Part shown: piece by piece, positions 33,477 through 43,990 of the stretch
Position numbering within the stretch: position 1 is the stretch's first letter
Layout: each line of letters begins with the position of its first letter
Assembly: GCA_030704615.1 (NCBI GenBank)
Contig: CM060731.1
Location: 11,966,001-12,030,000 of the forward strand
Source of the DNA: Takakia lepidozioides
Lineage: Eukaryota > Streptophyta > Takakiopsida > Takakiales > Takakiaceae
DNA: 64,000 nucleotides
Direction of reading: 5' to 3'
The notes under the pieces: model-generated
What the model was told of the DNA's origin: nothing
The model's database searches: none
What the model saw: only the letters and a program-made list of their open reading frames with translations
Made by a program: the position numbers and the translations under genes

Positions 33477-35056
33477 CCTATGGTTAACATGAGCCAGTCT
33501 TCGGTGCCAAACTGCTAACATCTGGGCACTCTCCTTCTTAGTCTCGACACCGAAAGATCTTGCAATGTTGGCTTGTTCGGGAGGTGGTGGGAGAACTTCA
33601 ATCTCCAACTGATACATCTTGTTCTTCATTAACGTGGCCATTGTGGATTAAGCTGCAACCGTCCTGCAGAGTGTAGATATCATTCTGAGCCGCTCTGTAG
33701 CAAGAAAACAAACTCCGCCCAATATCTACCCCAAACGCCCAAAAAATCAAATCGGTGAAAGCCCAGCGGAGACTTAAGAGGCTGTCCAAAACGATGTGGC
33801 AACCTGCATTCTATACCATGTGGTAAATGGCATGGCCCCCACTTGGGTGCCATGTGCCGTAATATGGGAACATACTTCTGGAATGTTCTAAAGTGCAGAA
33901 TGCTCTAGAGCGGGTTCCTGGAACGTACTTGCCTAGTTACAACTTAGCATTCTAGCACAAGCTACATACGAGGAGGACTGTACCAGAGCATAAGGGAGGC
34001 TATACCAGAGGCAAGGAGTGTACGTGAGGACCCTGTAGGCGAGCATGGAGGCAATGAAAGCAGAAGCAGAACCCTGCAAAAAGAGATGAAGGGGCTGCCC
34101 GAAAAAACTTCCACTGACGGAGAAAAGTCCATCAAAACTTTTTGAGGTCTCCTGTACTATAGGCATCGGAGGATCCGACGTGCAGCTTGACCTCTTATAA
34201 AAGCTTATCTAGGATGGGATCTTTGCCCACCGGCAGGACACATTGTCATGTGCAAAAAACTACGGCAGGTCCGCCTGCAAGTGAGATGGGTTGAAACGTC
34301 TGAAACCACCGTATGTGATCTGTCATGTGTTGGGTGCATCGGCTGTCTGCATATCAACGATCGCTCAAGAGCTGTGATGAGACCTCAAATGCCTTGTAAG
34401 AGCTAGTCTTCTTGCTAGCTGACGCTTCATCCTTCTTCCCAACGTTTTCTTTGCTGGGGTACGGGCATTCTCGCGGCCAAGCCTAGCTTCTTGCTGAAAC
34501 AACCTATGCGTAAGGTTTTCTAAGGTTTTGCATCGGGTGTGCATTCCTAAGCTCACATCACGCTATTATAGCCTGCTAGCAAGTTGCTCATAATCTTGTC
34601 TAATACAGCCTTGGAGGTAAATCTCATATCTCCTCTATTCGCCAACTGGCTTATGGTCATATCGATCTTTCCAAGAAAGGATGCGATACTATCACCCTCT
34701 TGTATTAACGGACACTTAAAGAATTTATGCTGCAAAGCATGGACACTCTCTTCGAGTCCTATTCCTAAATCACTTTGATCTTGTCCCAAATGGCATGAGA
34801 CATCTTGCAAGCAACCAGATAACCTAGATGCATCTTATGTAGGGCTTGACACAAAAGGCTAATGGCCCGACTGTCGCATTTGACCCAAACTATTTGATCA
34901 ACTCCAGCTTCAGCTGGTTTGACTTCGGTTCCATCGGCCACTGTCAAAAGATCCTTCCCCATAAACACTGGACGCATATGGAGTTTCCATAAATGGAAGT
35001 TTCCCCCCATCGAATCGGTCTATATTCCCCAAGTCCATATTCCCGGAGTCCGACAT
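33477..35056 (-). pseudogene. Ty1/copia gag and pre-integrase region (right half of split element)
   Basis: Minus strand from 35056: MSDSGNMDLGNIDRFDGG, then after a one-base shift in a G run GGNFHLWKLHMRPVFMGKDL, gag motif HKFFKCPLIQEGDSIASFLG and FTSKAVLDKIMSNLLAGYNS, then QNDIYTLQDGC, and the pre-integrase WHRRLAHVNH at about 33500 just before the chromovirus. The integrase continues at 23844-24158. Frameshifts between blocks show it is dead. No LTR was identified at its 5' side; a SINE-like copy starts about 50 bp beyond the gag start. Confidence 0.88.
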
Positions 35057-35104
35057 GGCTGACACCAGGCGGACGGAACAGTCCTTTAACAAAGGACGAC
35101 AAAT

Positions 35105-35281
35105 AATAATATAATAATATATATTTGACGCCTCCCGAAGGAAGCGTAACTTATGGTATCTCTTCACCCCGAAGGGTTATTGCCTTCCGCTAGGAAGATG
35201 GACACCTTTGTGACACCAAGGGTGGATTGAACCCACAACCACTTTTGAGGTGGTATGTGCCCATTACCACTGGACGACAAA
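35105..35281 (-). repeat. tRNA-derived SINE, near-complete copy (inverted)
   Basis: On the minus strand: TCGTCCAGTGGTAATGGGCA (A box), GTTGTGGGTTCAATCCACC (B box), GTGTCCATCTTCC, GCGGAAGGCAATAACCCTTC, CCATAAGTTACGCTTCCTTC, GGGAGGCGTCAA. The same order occurs at 49500-49755. Confidence 0.7.
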
Positions 35282-36936
35282 GACTACAGATGATACGGTT
35301 GTCCCCCTACCTAGAGGACGAAAAAAGGCTGCAAGCAGTACTCACGTAGCTATTGAGAAGCTGGTCAATGGGCCCATAACCTGAAGAACGCAATTCTTTA
35401 CGTGAACTCTCACGACTCACATACGACCAGCCATAGGCGAAAAAACTAGAAAGCACCAAAAGATGTGGGCTCGCTGATGATACGGTGTTGCTCTTAGATA
35501 ACAGCTCATATGCAAATATCAGCAGATCTCTTGATTCCTTATCAACATTCTGCAATGCCTCCGGTCTGAAAATTAATTGGGGCAAATTGGTTGGTTTGCT
35601 CTCCCAACTTAAAATAAACTCGACGGCTTTCCACTGCCTTCTCCTACGCTGATTGATGAAGTAAAAGTCTGCAGCAAGAATTGCACACTCAGTTACAGGC
35701 ACTTCGATTTGATAATTCCTGGCGTTCGCCACTGGCAAGACCACACCTACAGAATCCCATCGTGGCCACACTCGTACAGGAAGAAGGTATGAGGTCAAGG
35801 GTAAGCGTGGAGAAGTGACAGATGTTGGCAGCTTCCCAATGAGCCCAACGTTGAGAGCAAACCACTAAATCCGTCGAATGTCTATGAAGTTCCCAAATAG
35901 AGGTTGTCTGAAAGCTTCTTCAGGCCCGATTGATGGAAAAAACCAGGGCAAAAATAAAACATATCGCCGAAACGGGGCTGGGCCCTGGCGAGCTAGTGCC
36001 AGAAAGCACTTGGGGAACCCACCCTTTTTGCATGGGAACGGAGGAGCATGGCGCCCTAAATCCAAGGTCTAGCACCCCATCGCACCACGGGTCAGCACAA
36101 TTTCGCCACCTACACCTATCTCCACCGTCCGATCTCCAGCCAGTAGCCATATTGCACATATATATATGTAGCCATATTGCAACCATGATATATAGTAACC
36201 ATATTGCCATATTGCAGATCGCCATATTGTACAATATATATAGCAAACCTGTTGCCAAGTGGATTCTAGGTGGACATAATTGGATTACAGCTTCCACCCA
36301 AGGTTTTAGAGGGTTTGGCCCTTCACTTGTCAAGGGAGTTTGTCACATTGCACCACGTGGCAAATGTTTTTTTTTTTGGCTATCGTAGCTCTGATAGCGA
36401 CATCTGGGGTTAGCAGCCCGAGTATTCCAATTACGTTCGATAATGGCCACCGGTCGACCCTGCTCGCTGCCCCGCCGCTCGCCGGGTCTGCCTGGTGGCC
36501 ATTATCTAGTACATTGTACATGTCGCCACCTCTGCACTCAGTCCCAAAAATATTTCGCCACATCCACGCCAAGGCAGAAATGAACAAAAAAGGGCTGCAC
36601 ACGACTGACTCAGTATCTCTTGAACATTAAATAGCGAGATGTACAAGGAATACACTGCAACTAGTGCAGGACTGAGCACGGCCTTCTTGTCTGAGGAGCT
36701 ACTCTAAACACCAACAAACTAAGGAAAAAAGAGAGCTGAACTATTCTATACGTGCTACTGGGGAAAGGGCCTGGAGAACTAAGCAACCATGTGCATTTTG
36801 AATATGCTATGTACAACAGGTGTCACCCAGGCTTGCGGTTGCTGAAGACGATGATGCTGTGGTTCGCGCCCAGCGTTCCGCCTTGTGACGTCGATGTTGG
36901 TGCGTATAGACTTACCATTGGCAAGTCTTCCAAAAA
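35282..36936. other. Unassigned region with an open frame and AT-rich repeats
   Basis: A minus-strand frame of about 160 codons without ATG (35307-35798; includes QNVDKESRDLLIFAYELLSK) looks exon-like but is not recognised. At 36138-36245 the motif GCCATATTG(C) recurs about five times within TATATA-rich DNA. At 36439-36451 and 36494-36506, GATAATGGCCACC and its reverse form a 13-bp hairpin stem. Confidence 0.35.
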
Positions 36937-38181
36937 GTGGCAAGTTCTGTACATCATCATTCATGTGAGTTTGAAGCCTGTTTGAAGATTCCAAGTATCC
37001 ATCAAATCAGCAGCCTATTCCTGTCAGATATTCGGTTCTGGATATTGGGCACAATGACATCTCAGGCAGTACTAGGTTTGGTCGCTTACTAAGTACTGCT
37101 CGGTACAATCGCTGGCGATTCCGAACAGACTGCCCCAGCATGATCTTCAACATCATGGATTTTTGTATAGAAAATCTATGAACTGAACATGCGCCTGCTG
37201 CCGCTTGGCGCTATATTGTGTAGTAAGTTTGATCAATGCACATGTTCTTCCTCCAAAACTGACTCTTGCTTTACATGACCTTGAAGGACTGGAAAGTGAC
37301 AAAGGCTTTTACCATCGTGCCTTGAAATTTTGGAATTCACTTAACATGCGAGTCATCAAAATTTCACACAGTTCAAGGATTCTCAGGACGTAAAGGAAGA
37401 GAAGGCTCAAAAATCTCAGGTGTCTCACCGTACTGGTTGAAGTCGAGATGCTCAAAGATGGTAGTGATCTTGGAGCCAAGGTGATGGGGAACACCAAGAC
37501 AGTCGCTCTTCCCCCGGGTGGAAATCCTAGAAACCGGGCGCAGAGACCGTGAATGCTCAGCGCACTTATCGGCAATTGTGTAGCTCATGCTCACTCTAGC
37601 ACTATATTATCCTCACATGTGAATGTCAAGAGCTTCACTGGCTATCCAGCAATGAGTTTGCGGACCAGGGTTTCATGGAGGAGCATTCCAGATTGGACCC
37701 AGGGCTCACACCGAGCATCATGCAAAATTGTTTGAAGTACGTGATGTGGGCTGCTGCCAGATCAGTGTTCTTGCCGCACTCGATGCCACCGTTGATAATA
37801 TTGATGGTAACCCCGAAACCGGGCAACATACCAGCTGCACTGTCCGCACTGGACGGTTGCCAGTTTCCAACCATCACATCATGTATGGAGGGAATGACGC
37901 TGTTCCCACTGTTCCAGAACCAGAGGCTGGCCTTGAAGGATGTCACAGCATTTGTTGCCACCAAGTCTGGGGTGTTAAGAATACCCAGCTGCAAGGCGGC
38001 GTCGCAGACACCGTAATTGTAATTCCTGTTGACAAGAACCTTCACCCCCTTCAGATCGCATTGCAAGTGTTCGCACCGTGACACATTAATCAGCTGTGAT
38101 ACACACCTCGCAGAACTAGTTTGAACAATTGATAGAATCTACAGCTCGTCTTAGCACTTTTAAAGGTCTATAAGGTTACCA
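36937..38181. repeat. Segmental duplication, copy B
   Basis: Matches 11491-12741 almost base for base apart from small indels, and ends within a base or two of the chitinase exon 2/intron 2 border. About five substitutions are visible across the 391-bp exon 3, so the event looks recent. Confidence 0.92.
37635..38025 (-). pseudogene. Truncated GH19 chitinase copy (exon 3 only)
   Basis: Carries [20 protein letters not shown] through [20 protein letters not shown] and the same stop, but no exon 1 (signal peptide, hevein domain, first Glu) or exon 2 (second Glu, GRGPLQLSW). Compared with the parent it has Arg-to-Met, Arg-to-His, Thr-to-Met and Ala-to-Val changes and one silent change that I could count. 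It cannot make an active chitinase. Confidence 0.92.
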
Positions 38182-38295
38182 CCAGCAGATCTCAAAGGAG
38201 AGGTTACAAGGTTTCTGAGAAGAGGAGAAGTCTGGCAACTATAGTCAGTACGCTCACGTATAGGGAGGATCCAACATGCAATCCTGACCCGTCAC

Positions 38296-39655
38296 CTTGA
38301 TTTGAGCCAAGCTCTTGTCAAGAAGGGTAGAGAGATGAAGTGCTATGTGCCTCGGCAGATGACCCAATGATGACTGATTGCCAAGAGAAACAACCTGCCA
38401 CACCACACAAATGTGCTCATGAGTCTCTCCCTGGTACCTGACTGTGGGCCATAGAGGTCTCTTTGCTTTTCTCACCAGACCCACTGTCACAAACTGTAGG
38501 AGACAGCACTCAGAATACAAGAATGAATTCCATCTGGCCTCCTTGAACATCCCTACACTACTGCCAAGCAGAAATTTTACTTTGTAGATACTGAATAGTG
38601 CACATCTGTACAGTTCACTGAATGCTAATTCCTGCAGCTTTTGCTCTAAGCTGTCATAGGACACAAGAATCAAATACCCAAACATATAAATTTGCATGTT
38701 AGTTCCTAGATAGTGGGTGGTACATAGCCTACCACCTTCTCACACCAGCTTGTTTACACAGCATATAATTAGAGCCATAGACAAACCTTGATTACATTCA
38801 CATCTTTAGGATTTTCTCATTCCTGCAAAAGTGCAACATGCATGCCCTCCTGACATACAGCTCCTTGGTTGAACTTCCGGCCTACAATACACGTCTCTAT
38901 CACACCAATGATAGCACCTCTTCGTTCTTCAACAGTTTCATCAAGCAGTTGATTGTTTGCCTGCACTTCTCTTCCATCCATGGCAACCTCTACCTTGCAC
39001 TTGGACGCATGCACAACAACCTTCTCCTCTCTGGCCTCTGTGACAGCACCTTTGCCTGCAGCGTTCACGCGTCTGGGGCTGACTGTGGTGAAATGACAAA
39101 TACACACGCAAGCCATCTGAGATGTCACTGGCGCCAATAACCTTTGAAAGTGTGTATCTTCGAAAATGTCCACAATCTCTGCCTCATCTGTTTCCTCTCA
39201 AACAAATCTACTGGATCCTTGCAACAATCTGTCCATGCAGCTGTTCTCACATGTGCCCTTTGGCTTGCTCATGCATTTTTGTCGAGGATGCATGTCACCA
39301 TAGGAACCAGCACCATTGACTGTCTGACAGTCCTTGTAGGCACCCACACTTCTCCTTCCACTCTGTCATCATTCCCTCTTTCTGAGTCACTGTCTTTACA
39401 CTGGTCTTGTCCTGCAGTGCAGACTCGGCACTTTTCAACTTCCTCCTGTTTCAGATAGCAGCCACTGACTTCTAGAGGGGCAGGGGTGGATGGTGAAGCA
39501 GCGATTCTACTACTGTGGATTGAGATCTTTGTGTTTGTCTGTCTCTTCTCCTTGTTTCGATGAAGGAAACCAAACAAAGTGAGGTGTGTGCTTTTGCGTT
39601 TTGTTCCTGCTGAAAGGCACATGTCTGTAGATGACCCATATACAGAAGTGGTCAA
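38296..39655 (-). pseudogene. FAN1-like (HIRAN-domain) gene fragment
   Basis: A clean 99-nt exon (38296-38394, phase 0, AG acceptor and GTGACG donor) reads VVSLGNQSSLGHLPRHIALH followed by LSTLLDKSLAQIK. Upstream (38817-39173) lies ETCIVGRKFNQGAVCQEGM. Together they resemble the two halves of the HIRAN domain in plant FAN1-type DNA-repair nucleases (IVGRRF...LGxLPRxLAxxLSPLI). Further upstream, 39269-39655 has an open frame with FGFLHRNKEKRQ that may be the first exon. The nuclease (VRR-NUC) part is absent, because the downstream side is occupied by the duplicated chitinase segment. RAD5-type HIRAN proteins are the alternative. Family call is tentative. Confidence 0.45.
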
Positions 39656-39870
39656 AATTTTAGTATCAACTGGGACTCAGTGGCATCTTGAGCTTGACAT
39701 CCTTGCAGACCCTAGGGAAAACACGGGCTACTGAAGAATGTACTCATAAGACGTTGTTTGCCGTAGCCTTGTGGCCATTGCCAGTTTGAGCGGAACACGA
39801 AGGGACAGAGCTTTACCCATCTATGAGTAAAATAATAACTAACGCTTTCTTTCATGTGGGTTGCTTTGCT

Positions 39871-42489
39871 TCACCAGTAATCCCCACAAGAGCAAACACC
39901 ATCTTGGAAGTGGTGAAAGCGGTTGGCATCCCGCACTACAATTGCTCGCCCAACAATTTTTGAGATGAATTTGGTGGTAGTGTGGCAGTCGCCACACACC
40001 CGAAGGTTCTTAATGACATGGAGAGGCTTTGTAGGTGGGGTGCTGATGAGCCCAAAGGCAATGGCCAACTTCTCACTGTGGTAGCAGAGAGAGGACTCCT
40101 TTTGCTCCTTTTCCACATCATGCAATGCAAAGCGCGTGTCAGGCACATATCCAGCCTCTTTCATCCGCTCGGATAATCTTTCGAGCTCAATATGGATGTC
40201 CTTAATTAGGGGATGGAATTTGTCGTCTACAAAAAATGTTGTGACCTGTTTTTTGACCTCAATGCAGCTGTGGCCTGGCTCCTTTCTGATACCTCTGTCC
40301 TGCATGATTTTTCTCACATTTTGTGTATCTTCCCACCTGCCAGCAGCAGCATAGACGTTTGATAGCAGCACATAAGTTGCAGCATGTTGTGGATCCAACT
40401 TGAGAACGCATTTTGCTGCACGTTCTGCTACCTGAACATTGCCATGAATTCTGCAAGCACCAAGCAAAGCCCTCCACACTGCAACATCCGGTTCGATTGG
40501 CATTTTGGTAATGAAGTCCTCTGCTTCATCCAAATGTCCTGCACGGCCAAGAAGGTCCACCATGCAGCCAAAATGCTCTACTGTTGCAGTGAGGGAATGA
40601 TCTTGACTCATGGAATCAAAGTAGTGACAACCTTCATCCACTAGGCCCACATGGCTACAAGCCGAGAGAACACATATGAAGGTGACACCATTTGGCTTCA
40701 AGCCTTCCTCTTGCAATTGTTCAAATAGGTGCAGGGTCTCCCTTCCACAGCCATGCTGAGCATATCCTGCGATCATTGCATTGCATGAGACTATGTTTCG
40801 TTCCGCCATATCGTTAAACACTTGACGCGCATCCTTCACACTACCACATTTGGCATACATGTCAACAAGGGCAGTTTCCAGAATGATATCCTGTAAAATC
40901 CCAGCTTTGATGATGTCAGCATGGACCTCTTTGCCCTTTTCCAGGGCTACCAGGCTGGCACATGTATTGAGAACACAAATGAATGTGACCTTGTTGGGTG
41001 TGACACCTTCTTGTGTCATTTTCTCATACATCTTGAGAGCCTCTCTACTAAAGCCAAGCTGAGCATGCCCTGCAATCATCGCATTCCATGCCACCACGTC
41101 TCGTTCAGCCATGTTGTCAAAAACTTCACGTGCACCCGTCATGTCCCCACTTTTGACATACATCCCAGCAAGGGCAGTATGTAGAATGACATCAGGTGCA
41201 ATTCCAGCTGTGATAATGTCTTTATGAACCTCTTTGCCCTTTTCCAGGGCTGTCAGGCTGGCACATGCATTGAGAATACAAACAAACGTGACCTTGTTGG
41301 GAGTCACCCCTTCTGACATCATTTTCTCATACACCTCAAAAGCCTCGATACCACACCCAGACTGAGCATATCCTGAGATCATCGCACTCCATGACACCAC
41401 ATCCTGTCGAGCCATATTGTCAAACACTCGACATGCAGCCTTCATGTCCCCACATTTGGCATACATGTCAACAAGGGCAGTCTCCAGAAGAATATGTGAA
41501 GCAAGTCCAGCGCTTATGATGTCAGCATGGACCTCTTGACCTTTCTCCAGGGCTGCGATGCTAGCACATGCCTCGAGGATGCATATGTAGGTGACCTTGT
41601 CAGGTATCATCCCATCTTGTAACATGCTCTCGTACATGTCAAAAGCCTCCTCAGCACACCCATGCTGAGCATATCCAGAGATCATTGCATTCCAAGAGAC
41701 TACATTTCTTTTAGCCATGTTGTCAAACACTTGACGTGCATCCTTCAATCTCCCGCATTTCGCATACATGTTAACGAGGGTATTCTCCAAATTAATGTAT
41801 GGCGTAAGTCCAGCTTTGATGATGTTGGCATGGACCTCTTTGCCCTTCTCAAAGGCTCCTAGGCTGGCACACACATTGAGAACACAAATGAACGTGACAT
41901 TGCTGGGCGTCACCCCTTCCCGTATCATTTGCTCATACATCTCGACAGCCTCCCTTCCACAACTGTGCTCAGAATATCCTGTCATCATTATGGTCCATGT
42001 AAATACATCTCGTTCAGGCATTTTGTCAAATACTAGGCGTGCATCCACCAAGCTCCCGCACTTGGCATACATGTTAACAAGGGTGTTAAGCAGAAAGATG
42101 CTTGGCTTGAATCCACTTTGCATGATGTGTGCATGCACCTGCTTTCCCATTTCAAGGTCCTCAACTCTGATGCAGTCTCGCAAGAGAGAGACATAGTAAT
42201 TGACGTCGGCTGAAATGCCTTGTCTGTGCAAAGCATTCACTGCTTCTTTCAGAAGTCCAGCCTGACATAGTGTCCTCACAGCCTCACAAGAGCGCAAAGA
42301 GTTATTGTTAACTCCCTCACCAGCTGGTGCTCGACCTTGTACTGTGGCAGCTACTGCTACTTTGACCCAAGGAAGGTCAGACCAACCCTTAATCCAAAGG
42401 GTCTCATTTGTCTGCTTATGCCTGAAGTCGGGTGATCTTGGACTTTTCTGAGAAAACCACCAGTGGGTACTGCACAGCTGAGCAGCCAT
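39871..42489 (-). CDS. PLS-class PPR protein with complete DYW domain (organelle RNA-editing factor), intronless
   Basis: 872 residues, one exon, ATG at 42489. PPR-DYW proteins bind one organellar transcript through the PPR array, and the DYW domain deaminates C to U (family knowledge). Residues about 1-70 are a Ser/Lys/Arg-bearing leader that could be a mitochondrial or plastid transit peptide. PLS repeats run from about 85 to 690, with near-identical units such as VNMYAKCGSLVDARLVFDKM, NVVSWNAMISGYAQHGC and LEKGKEVHADIIKAG. E-type motifs follow, then the PG box PGHSCIEVKK from residue 738. The DYW domain has the HSE zinc/catalytic motif (His804, Glu806), CGDC (Cys832, Cys835) and [15 protein letters not shown] at the end. 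All expected zinc ligands are present, so the enzyme looks active. Confidence 0.97.
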   Translation of the reverse strand: MAAQLCSTHWWFSQKSPRSPDFRHKQTNETLWIKGWSDLPWVKVAVAATVQGRAPAGEGVNNNSLRSCEAVRTLCQAGLLKEAVNALHRQGISADVNYYVSLLRDCIRVEDLEMGKQVHAHIMQSGFKPSIFLLNTLVNMYAKCGSLVDARLVFDKMPERDVFTWTIMMTGYSEHSCGREAVEMYEQMIREGVTPSNVTFICVLNVCASLGAFEKGKEVHANIIKAGLTPYINLENTLVNMYAKCGRLKDARQVFDNMAKRNVVSWNAMISGYAQHGCAEEAFDMYESMLQDGMIPDKVTYICILEACASIAALEKGQEVHADIISAGLASHILLETALVDMYAKCGDMKAACRVFDNMARQDVVSWSAMISGYAQSGCGIEAFEVYEKMMSEGVTPNKVTFVCILNACASLTALEKGKEVHKDIITAGIAPDVILHTALAGMYVKSGDMTGAREVFDNMAERDVVAWNAMIAGHAQLGFSREALKMYEKMTQEGVTPNKVTFICVLNTCASLVALEKGKEVHADIIKAGILQDIILETALVDMYAKCGSVKDARQVFNDMAERNIVSCNAMIAGYAQHGCGRETLHLFEQLQEEGLKPNGVTFICVLSACSHVGLVDEGCHYFDSMSQDHSLTATVEHFGCMVDLLGRAGHLDEAEDFITKMPIEPDVAVWRALLGACRIHGNVQVAERAAKCVLKLDPQHAATYVLLSNVYAAAGRWEDTQNVRKIMQDRGIRKEPGHSCIEVKKQVTTFFVDDKFHPLIKDIHIELERLSERMKEAGYVPDTRFALHDVEKEQKESSLCYHSEKLAIAFGLISTPPTKPLHVIKNLRVCGDCHTTTKFISKIVGRAIVVRDANRFHHFQDGVCSCGDYW

Positions 42490-43990
42490 TGCTCAACCAC
42501 AGCCTTGCACAGGCCAGGCTACAACCACCAGAGCTCCAAGCACGTTTTGCTGTTTGATCATATAAGGCCCCAGCCGCACCAGCTGTTACCTAGCAGCCCT
42601 GCTAAGGTCTGCTAAAAATAGGTCTGCTAGGGCATGTTAGGTATTTAGCTAACGAGCAGCCGCACCAACAAGCTGTCATGTGTCTACATAGTCCTGCAGC
42701 CTAACTCAGATATACAAAACATTGAGGAACCTTGAATCACTGAGAGTTGAAACAGTGTAGCAAATTGGATGTCAACTCTTCATGGACCCGTGCTCACACT
42801 CCCGAAGGTTGTCAGCTCCACCAAAAACCTAAGGTCGTCCTTCAAAAGCAAGGGACATATTTCTTGAGATTAAGCAGATCTTGCACTCATAGAATAGCAA
42901 GATTATTAAGCATTTGTTTGCTGTGGTTTACTGTTTAGAGTGGTAATAAGACAAAATCAACACCCACCCTCAAACATATTGACCACAAGATAAGGCTTGT
43001 CAAGGAGACTTTTACTCACATGCTGCCTTTGTTGCCCCGAGATATTCCGATTTTGTTGTCAAGATACCTGCAAATGGATGCCCAATAATTGTTAGTGGAC
43101 ATAAATACACCATAGGCAGTAAACACTAGAGACCAGTGAGGGAGACAGTGATGGGGCAAGTATCTGTGAGAGCAGACAGGAGAGGTAGATCCTCCACACT
43201 AATAACCATCACACTAAGCATGAGAAGCGGAATAAACAAGTACAGTCGCTCATGAAGCAAGTAGTGGAAATGCTAATTCTGAAAGGAAGAGTCCCTTCCA
43301 GCAGCACAGGACTTTCTCTAAAATTTAGAATGAAGAAAGATACCACTGGCACCTTTTGACATTGAAGCCCTCATAATGCAGGCATTCATGTCCTAGATTT
43401 AGAAAAACATCAGAGACAGTGAGACCATGCAGAATTATCTATGCAAAAGCAACAAGATGGTAAGAGAGTACACTAGGAGAGAACCCAGCACAAAGAGCAG
43501 GCTTTGTCCTTTTCTCTAAAATGTAGAAGTAGAACACAAAAGAAAGAAACACTAGGGCCTTATGACATTGAAACCCTCACGATCCAGGCATTCCTGTCCT
43601 AGATCCTAGTAAAACATCAGAGGTGACAGTGAGACCATGCACAATCATCTATGCAGCAAGAAGGTGGCAAGGTCACCCACAAAATATCTGTGTAGCCTTC
43701 ACAGGTAATGTTCAGAGGTATTTCCAGAGGTCCCAACTCCAACACAGCCCCTTCAATATTGACCTGGCATCATTGTGCTGAGCTTGCTCTGCATTATCCA
43801 GCCATTTCCGTGAATGATCACCAAAGTATTACTCCATATGCAAGAGGGTAAAGGAAGAAGAGCAGTTCTAGAAAGTTAAAATAAAGAGAATATGAAGCTG
43901 TTAAACATCACATTGTAGTGCAGCCTGAAATTAGGCGTGCATTGGGGGGAAAACTCACTCTGATCAAGCTTTGGCTCGTAATCAAATGCC
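42490..43990. other. PPR gene upstream region
   Basis: No gene found. At 43330-43400 and 43525-43625 two paraphrased segments (TTGACATTGAAGCCCTCA / ATGACATTGAAACCCTCA, then CATTCATGTCCTAGAT / CATTCCTGTCCTAGAT, then GTGAGACCATGCA) form an imperfect direct duplication. Confidence 0.4.

Noticed and set aside
35307..35798. Exon-like minus-strand frame of about 163 codons
   Set aside because: Not called as a gene: no ATG, no recognised domain, no clear splice partners; kept only as a note in the region entry.
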